From contig NZ_JACHKT010000023.1 of NCBI RefSeq assembly GCF_014204325.1, positions 1 to 64,000 on the forward strand: a stretch of 64,000 nt of DNA, written 5' to 3'. This document shows, piece by piece, positions 7,903-15,488 of the stretch; within the stretch, counting starts at the first letter, position 1; every line of letters starts with the position of its first letter. A model generated the notes under the pieces. The model did not search any database, had not been told where the DNA came from, and was given only the letters and a program-made list of their open reading frames with translations. A program made the position numbers and the translations under genes. The stretch comes from Arcicella rosea (GTDB lineage Bacteria; Bacteroidota; Bacteroidia; Cytophagales; Spirosomataceae).

Positions 7903-8625
7903 CTATTCCGAAAACTCTATCTCAAATACAGGATATGATATATCAAACCCATTTAAATTATTTAATATTAATCTATCCCATAATCTTTTTGATATATAAA
8001 TTTCATTAGTCAAGAACTGTGTTGCCCATAAATCTAATTCAGTATTAAAGTTTTTATTAAAAACTAATTTTGTAGTTTTTAGAGCCGCACCTGTTGAATA
8101 AAATATATCCATATATTCAGAATACGTCTTTATATTGGTATTTGAACTCAATTTATCCATTCTATGATGATATGTAAAATCATATTCACACTTAGAAAAA
8201 TCTATAGTATGTTCTCCAGTTTCCATATCATAGCAAAACCACCAGTAATTGTTAATTTCTTTACCAGATTGATTAAAAGTAACTTCAAAAAATTGATGAT
8301 TGGGCAAATTACATGATTCTAATACCTCTCTGAATGCTTGACTTACAAAAAAACCACGTCGTAGACCAGATGACAGATAATCTGTATGTTTAGATGTCTT
8401 TTCCATTTTAACATCTTTTAAGACCATACCATACTTATTCCAAGTAGTCCAATTCTCCCACCAATAATTATTCCAAGAGTCATTTTTATAGAAAATCATT
8501 TTATAGGTTTTATGATTTTTTAAAAATGTATCATCAAACCATGTTTGGTCGTTATCATTTCTAATTCCCGTAATTTTTGAATCAGAACTGCTAGTCAAGA
8601 CTCTATAATCTAGTGTGTTTTTCAT
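7903..8625 (-). CDS. Hypothetical protein, possibly Imm11/DUF1629-like immunity protein
   Basis: A 240-aa soluble protein with no signal peptide, unusually rich in Trp, Tyr and Asn (for example NDSWNNYWWENWTTWNKYG). The C-terminus, TNEIYISKRLWDRLILNNLNGFDISY, resembles the end of DUF1629/Imm11-type immunity proteins, which typically finish with a vSerlkeal..lkGv-like helix and strand. No toxin gene is adjacent. The gene is a singleton flanked by copies of a 30-bp direct repeat and has low GC, which fits an acquired orphan immunity gene. The family link is tentative. Confidence 0.5.
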   Translation of the reverse strand: MKNTLDYRVLTSSSDSKITGIRNDNDQTWFDDTFLKNHKTYKMIFYKNDSWNNYWWENWTTWNKYGMVLKDVKMEKTSKHTDYLSSGLRRGFFVSQAFREVLESCNLPNHQFFEVTFNQSGKEINNYWWFCYDMETGEHTIDFSKCEYDFTYHHRMDKLSSNTNIKTYSEYMDIFYSTGAALKTTKLVFNKNFNTELDLWATQFLTNEIYISKRLWDRLILNNLNGFDISYPVFEIEFSE

Positions 8626-8804
8626 TTTACCTAAAAGCTTCGTTTAGTTTTGGACTTCCTAAGTTTTTCCAATCATTATAAGCATCTCAGTCTGTTCGTA
8701 GGTTAAGCGAAGCATTCCTACGACCCTAAAGAAATAGATCTTCACACTCAGCTTGGTACAAAAAGTCCATTTTGATAACAGGTATCGAATTTTACCTATC
8801 CAAC

Positions 8805-8834
8805 GCTTTATAAAATGCTATTGCACTTTGCCAA
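8805..8834 (+). repeat. 30-bp direct repeat, copy 2
   Basis: Begins GCTTTATAAAATGCTATTGC. Differs from the copy at 7758-7787 at two positions. It lies in the 253-bp gap between the orphan gene and the 3' end of the P-type ATPase gene. Confidence 0.8.
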
Positions 8835-8878
8835 GCATGAGAGAAAATTCGGGATGACTCATGTTTATTTTAATAATA

Positions 8879-11389
8879 TTACACTGCTAATGTTTTCCTG
8901 CGTTTGTACCATTTTACGCCTTCAAACCAAATCACACTCGTAAAACCAATAAGGATGCTTATTATAAGTTGATTGAAACTAAGTGGTTCAAAATCAAAGA
9001 ATTTTGTCAGAAATGGAATGAAAAGTAAAGCAGCCATTATCGTAATTGTGATGCTGATAATAATGAGTACTAAATTGTTTTTATAGCCTGAAGTTGTAAT
9101 AATAGAGTAATAAAAAGAACGATTGATAAGGGTTAAAAAAATATTTGCTGTAATTAAAACCGTAAAAATCATGGTGCGAGTAACAGCTTCATCATAACCA
9201 TTTTGAACTGCGTATTGATAAGTAAAAAGTGTTCCGACGGTAATAAAAAGTCCTTGAATAATACTTGTTGCTAGTTCTTTCCAGCTAAAAAAAGAAGTAG
9301 TCATCGGGCGAGGTTTTTGATTCATCAAATTTTTCTCTAAAGGCTCATTTTCATAAATGATTGAGCAGGTTGGCCCCATAATCAACTCCAAGAAAATAAT
9401 ATGTACTGGTGAAAAAATATTTGGATAAACCCAAGCCAAAGCCAAGGGAATGAAAACCGTCAGGATGATTGGAATATGAATAGAGATTATGTACTGAATC
9501 GCTTTTTTAAGGTTAGTATAAATTCGTCTGCCCATCGCCACCGCATCAACCATTTTTGATAAATCATCTTCTAATAGAATCAGCGAAGCAGCTTCTTTGG
9601 CAATTTCAGTTCCTTTTTTACCCATCGCAATACCAATATGGGCAGCTTTTAAGGCTGGCCCATCGTTTACTCCGTCGCCTGTCATCGCCACAATTTCATT
9701 TTGTGCTTTCAAAGCATTGATAATTTTCAGTTTTGCTTCTGGGAACATCCTACTAAATACTTGGTTCTCTATGACACTCTTTTCCAATTCTTCTTCGGAT
9801 AACTGCATCAATTCATCTCCCGTAATACTCTTTTCATAACCTTTAAAACCGATTTGCTTCGCAATTGCGGCGGTGGTTGCGGCATTATCGCCTGTCACAA
9901 TTTTTACGGCGATTCCTGCATCATAAAATTTCTCAAGTACTTGTTGGATATTCTTTTTGGGTGGGTCATAAAAGGCTACAATACCTTTTAATTCAAAATT
10001 AAAATCTTCTTGATGTTGAGGGTAATCCTCTCCTTCAAAGTTCGCTATGGCAACTGCCAATACTCTATAACCATCTTGAGTCATCGTTTTGATGGCTTCT
10101 TCAATGGCTATTTTTTGTTGAGGATTAACATCAGAAGCTCGCATAATGGCTTCGGCTGCACCTTTTGTGGCGATGATTCGTTTGCCTTCTTTGTTTTCGA
10201 AAACATGCGTCATCATTGGTGGTTTTCCAGCCAAAGGATACTCATGCACCAATTTAAAATTTACTCTTTCATCATGAGTAGTAAAGTTTTCATAGGCTTT
10301 GTGCAAAGCAATTTCCATAGGGTCGAATGGAATGGGTTCACTTGCCCACATGGCTTGTTGTATCAATTCTTTTTCTTCTTCCGAAAGTACTTCTTCTTTT
10401 AAATCAATTATTTTTTGTGTTGATAAAACAAAAAGTTTGGCGAGCGTCATTTTGTTTTCAGTAATCGTTCCAGTTTTATCGGTACAAATCACGGTTGCAC
10501 TACCAAGTGTTTCTACCGTTTTCATTTGCTTTACAACGATGCCCATTTTCATCAAACGCCAAGCACCCAAAGCCATGAAGGTTGTAAAAGCAACAGGAAT
10601 TTCTTCTGGAATGATACTCATTGCTAAAGTCAGTGCTTTGAGTAAACTATCTAAAATAGCTTTAGAATTCAAATAGTTAATCAACCAAACAATCAAGAAA
10701 ACGATGGTGCCAATAATTACCATTTTCTTGACAAAATTGTTAATCTGTAATTCTAACGGTGTTTTTTCTTCTTGAATACTCTCAATACTTTTTCCGATTT
10801 TTCCTAATTTACTGGCATTGCCAATATGAGTAATCGTAGCTAATGCCAATCCACTTGCTACATGAGTACCTTTAAAAATCTGGTTATTCTCAGGGGCTAC
10901 ATCTTTTATCACTGCCAAAGATTCACCAGTAAGAATAGATTCATTTACCGAAAAATCATTTGAATGTACAATAAATCCATCAGCAGGAATGGCAGTGCCT
11001 TCTTCCACAATCAGGCTGTCGCCTACTACCAAATCTTCACTTTTGATTTCTATTTGTTCACCATCCCGAATTACTTTACAATTAGGCTCGCTGAATTCCT
11101 TGAGCTTTTCTAGGGCATTTCTACTTCTTGAATCTTGATATAGAGAAATTGCGGCTTCAAAAACAATGGCGAACGATAAGAAAAGTCCATCGCCAATACT
11201 TCCACTTATAAAATAAATGCTGGCTGCTACAGACAGTAAAATTATCATGGGTTCTTGCACTAAACTTTTTAACGCAAACCAAAAACCACTTTCTTTTTTA
11301 TAGTCTAATAGATTTTTACCGAATTTTTCTCTGGCTTTTTCGACTTCAGTCGATGTTAAACCTTTTATTTCAAAATCATCTATTATCAT
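8879..11389 (-). CDS. Cation-translocating P-type ATPase (P2-like)
   Basis: An 836-aa ion pump that hydrolyses ATP to move cations across the inner membrane. Visible in order: N-terminal cation-ATPase domain; paired membrane helices at about 47-85; actuator loop with TGES at 154-157; helix pair at 222-275 with the ion-site motif PEEIP (261-265); phosphorylation site DKTGT with Asp304; a nucleotide domain with KGAAE; MTGDGVNDGPALK; and six C-terminal membrane helices. No N-terminal heavy-metal domain or CPx motif is present, so Ca2+, Mg2+ or a similar ion is more likely than a heavy metal. It is intact, unlike the second P-type ATPase at 28.3-31.0 kb. It follows the AI-2E permease gene by 17 bp, probably in one operon. 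Confidence 0.9.
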   Translation of the reverse strand: MIIDDFEIKGLTSTEVEKAREKFGKNLLDYKKESGFWFALKSLVQEPMIILLSVAASIYFISGSIGDGLFLSFAIVFEAAISLYQDSRSRNALEKLKEFSEPNCKVIRDGEQIEIKSEDLVVGDSLIVEEGTAIPADGFIVHSNDFSVNESILTGESLAVIKDVAPENNQIFKGTHVASGLALATITHIGNASKLGKIGKSIESIQEEKTPLELQINNFVKKMVIIGTIVFLIVWLINYLNSKAILDSLLKALTLAMSIIPEEIPVAFTTFMALGAWRLMKMGIVVKQMKTVETLGSATVICTDKTGTITENKMTLAKLFVLSTQKIIDLKEEVLSEEEKELIQQAMWASEPIPFDPMEIALHKAYENFTTHDERVNFKLVHEYPLAGKPPMMTHVFENKEGKRIIATKGAAEAIMRASDVNPQQKIAIEEAIKTMTQDGYRVLAVAIANFEGEDYPQHQEDFNFELKGIVAFYDPPKKNIQQVLEKFYDAGIAVKIVTGDNAATTAAIAKQIGFKGYEKSITGDELMQLSEEELEKSVIENQVFSRMFPEAKLKIINALKAQNEIVAMTGDGVNDGPALKAAHIGIAMGKKGTEIAKEAASLILLEDDLSKMVDAVAMGRRIYTNLKKAIQYIISIHIPIILTVFIPLALAWVYPNIFSPVHIIFLELIMGPTCSIIYENEPLEKNLMNQKPRPMTTSFFSWKELATSIIQGLFITVGTLFTYQYAVQNGYDEAVTRTMIFTVLITANIFLTLINRSFYYSIITTSGYKNNLVLIIISITITIMAALLFIPFLTKFFDFEPLSFNQLIISILIGFTSVIWFEGVKWYKRRKTLAV

Positions 11390-11406
11390 GTTGAACGCTT
11401 CGTTTA

Positions 11407-12498
11407 TTATTTCTTACGGAGTTTTAATATACTTTGATTTAGTTTTTTTAACAAAGTATTCTCTTTGTTTTCATATTCAATTTCGCCAATCAAAAAGCCA
11501 TAAGGTTTCAACGTTTCGATATGGTCGCAAACAATTTTTAGAATGGCTGTTAACGGTATCGCCAAAATAATTCCTGGAATGCCCCAAATCAGTTCGCCAA
11601 CGACTAAAGCAATGATGGTAAACAACGGATTGATTTTTACTTGTGGCCCTAAAATAAGTGGTTCTAACACCCAGCCTTGTATAAATTGAACAGTACCATA
11701 AACGGCTACAATACCGCCAAGCACCGAAATAGGTGCACCGTGCAAAGCCGTTACCAAAACCGTAAGCGTTGTACCCGTGATATTTCCGACGAAGGGTACA
11801 ATTTCTAACAAACCACAAAGAATGGCGAAAAAGATGGCATTTTTTACGCCTAAAATACTAAAACCGATGCCGTACATTATCCATAAACAGACAATCATTT
11901 TTGATAAACCGAATAAGTATTGTTGTGAAACATGAGTGGCTTTACCAAGAATTTGGCTCATTTCTTCTTGTTGAGCAGGTTTTGCTAATTTTAGAAAAAA
12001 ATGTTTGATATGATTTCGATAATATAAAAGGAAAAAAACGTAGGCAAGTAATAAAATGAGATTGGTAATTAATGAAGTAATCGAAGAAAATGTCACTTGC
12101 ATAATACTGCTGAGTGAAGGTTGTTCTTGCTTCAATATTTTAGATTGTTGTTCAACCGAAATGCCAAGATGATTAAAGATGTACTCTTGGGCAATGATGC
12201 CAGAAGTAATCGCTTTTTGTTTAATCAGTTCAACGTCGTTGACTAATTCTGCTATTTTCCAAGCAAGTAAAGCCACTAATCCCGACATGATAAATATCAA
12301 AGTTAGCAAGCAAATAAAAGCGGCTAGTACTTTTGGGATACCATATTTTTCAAGAAAATTACTAAAAGGAATAAAAAGTGTAGCCAAAATACTGCCGATA
12401 AACAAAGGTATCAAAAAGGCTTTAGCAAAAATTAAACCTGCAATAACGAGGAAGATAAGTGCAATTTTTTTGATAATAGAAGTATTGGTAATGGTCAT
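11407..12498 (-). CDS. AI-2E family transporter
   Basis: A 363-aa polytopic membrane protein of the AI-2E (PerM/TqsA) family, whose members export or exchange diverse small molecules or ions. Features: N-terminal helices at about 10-90; a long amphipathic linker with coiled-coil character (about 90-140); further helices; and the conserved LEIVPFVGNITGT and HGAPISVLGGIVAVYGTVQFIQG segments. It ends with GEIEYENKENTLLKKLNQS, a charged tail. AI-2 transport itself cannot be inferred from sequence. It is upstream of and closely spaced with the P-type ATPase gene. Confidence 0.88.
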   Translation of the reverse strand: MTITNTSIIKKIALIFLVIAGLIFAKAFLIPLFIGSILATLFIPFSNFLEKYGIPKVLAAFICLLTLIFIMSGLVALLAWKIAELVNDVELIKQKAITSGIIAQEYIFNHLGISVEQQSKILKQEQPSLSSIMQVTFSSITSLITNLILLLAYVFFLLYYRNHIKHFFLKLAKPAQQEEMSQILGKATHVSQQYLFGLSKMIVCLWIMYGIGFSILGVKNAIFFAILCGLLEIVPFVGNITGTTLTVLVTALHGAPISVLGGIVAVYGTVQFIQGWVLEPLILGPQVKINPLFTIIALVVGELIWGIPGIILAIPLTAILKIVCDHIETLKPYGFLIGEIEYENKENTLLKKLNQSILKLRKK

Positions 12499-12693
12499 AT
12501 TAAATTTTTGGTTAACAAATAGTCAGATGAATTACTTGGGTTTCATAAGAAAATTTCAGTAGCAGTAATTGCTTTGCAATTTTCAAAATATTTAGGGCTT
12601 ATCATATTTATAATGGTCATTTTAAGATGTTTTTTGGATGATTTATCAGGAAAAAAATACTGAAAAAAGCAGATTGCGTTTTAATGCAAAAAT

Positions 12694-12740
12694 AAAAGCC
12701 CTAAAAGTGAGGTTTGTGACCAACATCTTCTAGGGTTTTA
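12694..12740 (-). terminator. Probable terminator after the outer-membrane protein gene
   Basis: AAGCCCTA and TAGGGTTT can pair with one mismatch around a ~25-nt loop just past the 3' end of the minus-strand barrel gene. Read on the minus strand, the downstream arm is followed by TTTTATTTTTG. The stem is moderate, so this is only a likely terminator. Confidence 0.45.
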
Positions 12741-12750
12741 CTTGATTAAA

Positions 12751-13392
12751 TCATAAGAATTGAAAGCCTACTGTAGCTTGAAACCACACATTTTTGTATT
12801 GTGGTGTGGATGTAGTGCCATCTCCATTATTGTTCAACACATCCCAGCCAACTCTGGCACTCAATACAAAACGATCATACTTTAAATCGGCACCGCCCGA
12901 ATAGCATAAGGTGAATTTTCGAATGTTATCGTTGGTAAATTCTTTTTCTTGTTGAGCACTCGTTAACGTATTCGTGAATACATTTTTCTCTTTCAACAAA
13001 TAAGAAAATTGCGGCCCTAAAAGAATGCTCAAATGGTTAAAAGGCTTAAAAGCAAAAAACAAAGGAATGTCTAAATAAGTAGTGGTACGAGTGAGGTCGT
13101 AAGAACTACCCAAAATTAAGCCTGTTGCTTGAAAACCTTTTTGGGAAAGTATAAACTCTGGCTGAATTCCTAAAAATGTTCCGAATGGAACAGCCACAAA
13201 AGCTCCCGAGGTAAAACCAAATTTAGCATTTGCCTTGAAATTCTCTCCTTGAATATCATACACGTTTGAATAATTTACTCCGGCTTTTAACCCAAATTGT
13301 AAGGATGCTCGCAAATCTGTATCGCCATTTTGTGCAAAGCTCTGTTGTGAGATAATAGCCAAAACTATCAAGCCAAAGAGTCTTTTTTTCAT
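12751..13392 (-). CDS. PorT-like outer-membrane beta-barrel protein
   Basis: A 213-aa exported protein (signal peptide ending near QQSFAQ). The mature part alternates hydrophobic and polar residues with GLKAGVNYSNVYD near the N-terminus, FGFTSGAFVAVPFG and PEFILSQKGF in the middle, and a C-terminal FQATVGFQFL ending in Leu after aromatic residues. That is typical of the small eight-stranded barrels (PorT/outer-membrane beta-barrel) common in Bacteroidota. The exact role is unknown. It is first in a run of minus-strand stress genes, with the coiled-coil lipoprotein gene 31 bp upstream. Confidence 0.8.
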   Translation of the reverse strand: MKKRLFGLIVLAIISQQSFAQNGDTDLRASLQFGLKAGVNYSNVYDIQGENFKANAKFGFTSGAFVAVPFGTFLGIQPEFILSQKGFQATGLILGSSYDLTRTTTYLDIPLFFAFKPFNHLSILLGPQFSYLLKEKNVFTNTLTSAQQEKEFTNDNIRKFTLCYSGGADLKYDRFVLSARVGWDVLNNNGDGTTSTPQYKNVWFQATVGFQFL

Positions 13393-13423
13393 GATTTTTG
13401 ATACGGAGAAATAAAAAGACTGT

Positions 13424-13864
13424 TTACTTCTTCACATTATTAACGGTTAAATCTTTGAAAGCTTCACCTAGTTCATCCATATCATGATTAAATTCTGCTT
13501 TGAATTTATCCCAATTTTCTTTGCCATCATCTTTGTAATCGTCCATTTTCTTTTTTAAGTCAGTATTTTTTTGCTCCAACTTTGTCAGTTTTTCCAAGTA
13601 ATCTGCTTTGGCTTCTTTTTTCTCTTTATCAATTCTAACTTTGAATTCTGCGATACTTTTATCGTTTGCTGCAATTCTTTCAGCTGTTGTTACTTTATAG
13701 CTTTCTACGTCATCAAGATATGCTTGATTGGCATCTATTAAATCTTTGTTTGCTTCAACTACTTCTGTTTGAGCATTTTCTACTTTTTTTTCAGGACTGT
13801 TACAGCTTGTGAAAAATGCCGTCGTTAAAGTGAAAGCCGTTATTAATAAGATTGTTTTTTTCAT
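13424..13864 (-). CDS. Coiled-coil lipoprotein
   Basis: A 146-aa protein with a type II signal peptide (FFTSC, lipid-modified Cys21). It then has an almost entirely charged, Lys/Glu/Asp-rich helical body predicted to form a coiled coil (for example KKEAKADYLEKLTKLEQKN). The composition resembles proteins annotated as YtxH or apolipoprotein-like stress lipoproteins, but I cannot assign a family. It would be anchored in the periplasm or outer membrane. It sits between an outer-membrane barrel gene and dps in a minus-strand run. Confidence 0.75.
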   Translation of the reverse strand: MKKTILLITAFTLTTAFFTSCNSPEKKVENAQTEVVEANKDLIDANQAYLDDVESYKVTTAERIAANDKSIAEFKVRIDKEKKEAKADYLEKLTKLEQKNTDLKKKMDDYKDDGKENWDKFKAEFNHDMDELGEAFKDLTVNNVKK

Positions 13865-13931
13865 TTGAATGAATTTTTGAATTGTTTATTTAATGTAAAT
13901 TTTAATTTTTGATTAAGTGTTTCTTTATGGC

Positions 13932-14405
13932 TTATTTGAGGTATCGCCTCAAAACCCAAGCGGTTGTTTCATGTTGTTGAATCAATCCAGTGAGGAAATC
14001 AATCGTTCCAATATCGTTGTTTTCAGTCCCAAAAAGAGCAACATCTTTTCTTAATTCAATGATGATACTTTCGTGGTCGCTCAATAGATTTTTAAGCATC
14101 TCATTTTGCGAAGGAGAATCGCCCGTCGATTCTTTCAAGCGAGTAATAGCCAGAAACTCTTTCATGCTTCCTATCGTATTTCCGCCCAATTTACCGATGC
14201 GTTCTGCTACCAAATCAACGGTTTCTTCAAGTTCTGAATATTGGCTTTGAAACAGTTTATGAAGTTCCATAAAACTCTCTCCAGCCACATTCCAATGGAA
14301 TTTTCTAGTTTTGATATACAGTGTCATTTCGTCTGATAAAATGACAGATAATATCTCAATACTTTTACTAAGATTGTCGGCTAAAACACCTATTTGCGGT
14401 TTCAT
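13932..14405 (-). CDS. dps: Dps ferritin-like DNA-binding protein
   Basis: About 157 aa. Dps proteins assemble into dodecamers that oxidise and store iron using H2O2 and protect DNA in starvation. The inter-subunit ferroxidase motif is clear: KTRKFHWNVAGESFMELHKL followed by the ExxxxxDLVAERI helix. The C-terminal helix IQQHETTAWVLRRYLK is also typical. The open frame has 23 extra codons upstream, but the ATG before KPQIGVLADNL is the natural start. It neighbours the ytxH-like gene on the same strand, in a general-stress setting. Confidence 0.93.
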   Translation of the reverse strand: MKPQIGVLADNLSKSIEILSVILSDEMTLYIKTRKFHWNVAGESFMELHKLFQSQYSELEETVDLVAERIGKLGGNTIGSMKEFLAITRLKESTGDSPSQNEMLKNLLSDHESIIIELRKDVALFGTENNDIGTIDFLTGLIQQHETTAWVLRRYLK

Positions 14406-14481
14406 ATATTTTTTGATTTGTTTATTGGATACGTTTGAGATGCAGAGAAACACTTTATTAGTCACCCAAATCAATAATTTG

Positions 14482-14760
14482 TTAGGTAGTAACTTTTTTG
14501 ATTTCCTTTACCACGTTATCGTATTTTCCTTTTCCATTTTCTACCAAAGCGTCAGCTTTATCCAAGGTAATATCGTAGCCCTCAGCAATGGATTCTGAAA
14601 TACTATTCAATTTTTGTTTGAAAGCATCTGTTAACGCTTCTCCGCCTTGTAAAATCATTTTGCGAGTTTTTGCACCTTTTTTCGGAGCAAATAGCATCCC
14701 GATGATTACTCCCGAAGCAACACTTGCTAGGATTGTCAATAATATTTTTTTCGATTTCAT
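14482..14760 (-). CDS. YtxH domain-containing protein
   Basis: 92 aa with an N-terminal membrane helix (ILLTILASVASGVIIGMLFAPKKG), the hallmark of the YtxH/gas-vesicle-like family, followed by an amphipathic helix rich in Lys and Glu. YtxH proteins are stress-induced in Bacillus, and their molecular role is unknown. The second codon is ATG and the first a TTG, so I take the ATG. Downstream lies dps, and upstream the tiny Lmo0937-like membrane protein gene. Confidence 0.85.
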   Translation of the reverse strand: MKSKKILLTILASVASGVIIGMLFAPKKGAKTRKMILQGGEALTDAFKQKLNSISESIAEGYDITLDKADALVENGKGKYDNVVKEIKKVTT

Positions 14761-14787
14761 CAAGATGTTTTTTAATTGTGTGAAGTA

Positions 14788-14946
14788 TTATTTGGTTTCC
14801 TTATCTACTTGCATAATTCGTAAGATTATAAGAATAACTGCTACAACTGGCAAAATATGAATAATAATCCCTAGACTAAACAGCATAAAACCCAGTAACC
14901 AAAAAACGATTAGTATAGCAGCGATGAAATAGAGAATATTATTCAT
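14788..14946 (-). CDS. Lmo0937-like small membrane protein (52 aa)
   Basis: A 52-residue protein, MNNILYFIAAILIVFWLLGF onward, with two hydrophobic helices and a short charged tail (MQVDKETK). It matches the pattern of the Lmo0937/DUF5670 family (xxLYxIAVILxxxWLLGFxxFxxGxxIHILLVIAVIxxxLRxI), which is widespread next to stress and BON/YtxH genes. Its function is unknown. It lies between ytxH-like and lipoprotein genes on the same strand with gaps of 16-27 bp, so it is probably in the same operon. Confidence 0.8.
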   Translation of the reverse strand: MNNILYFIAAILIVFWLLGFMLFSLGIIIHILPVVAVILIILRIMQVDKETK

Positions 14947-14962
14947 GGTTTTGATTTTTAAA

Positions 14963-15406
14963 TTAATACTTAGTTGTCAATACAATTTGTGAACTTGGAA
15001 ACTGTATATCGGCATTATCCTCAGAAGTAATAAAAACCTTTTCTGGTTTGAAGGAAGTAACGCTTTCAAAACTAGCCTTTAAATTTTTCGAGAAAAGTCC
15101 TTCCATTGAACTTTTTATTTGTCCGATATTTTTAATCAGTCCTTCATTAGTTTCTATCCAAACAACATAAGTATGATTAGGTGCTGGTAGGCGTTCTACC
15201 TCTGCCAAATCATAGATGTCGATTTTTATTACATAGTTTTTATTATGGTCTTTCGTAATATTTACAGTGCCTCTGGCTGCCGGTACTACCGACGAATTCA
15301 AGAAATTGATTTTGTTACTACAAGCCGTAAACATTGAAATTATAATGATACCAAAAAGCCCTAAGAGTATGTTTCTTGAAGGGAAATGAATGTTTGTTAA
15401 TTTCAT
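14963..15406 (-). CDS. Lipoprotein with RskA-C-like domain
   Basis: 147 aa with a type II signal peptide (SMFTAC, Cys29). The mature part has features of the extracytoplasmic C-terminal domain of RskA-type anti-sigma factors and related lipoproteins: an early GTVNITKDHNKNYVIKIDIYDL strand pair, then LPAPNHTYVVWIETNEGLIKNIGQI, where RskA domains have a YxVWL..-containing strand. It has no cytoplasmic anti-sigma domain, so a role in sigma control is unproven. It is co-directional with ytxH/dps and may act in envelope stress. Confidence 0.6.
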   Translation of the reverse strand: MKLTNIHFPSRNILLGLFGIIIISMFTACSNKINFLNSSVVPAARGTVNITKDHNKNYVIKIDIYDLAEVERLPAPNHTYVVWIETNEGLIKNIGQIKSSMEGLFSKNLKASFESVTSFKPEKVFITSEDNADIQFPSSQIVLTTKY

Positions 15407-15488
15407 GATATTAATTTTTAAGAATAAAATGTTTTATAAAGTGAAAAGAAAAAGGCGTATAAATAATTAAAAACTTATCAAACAATTG

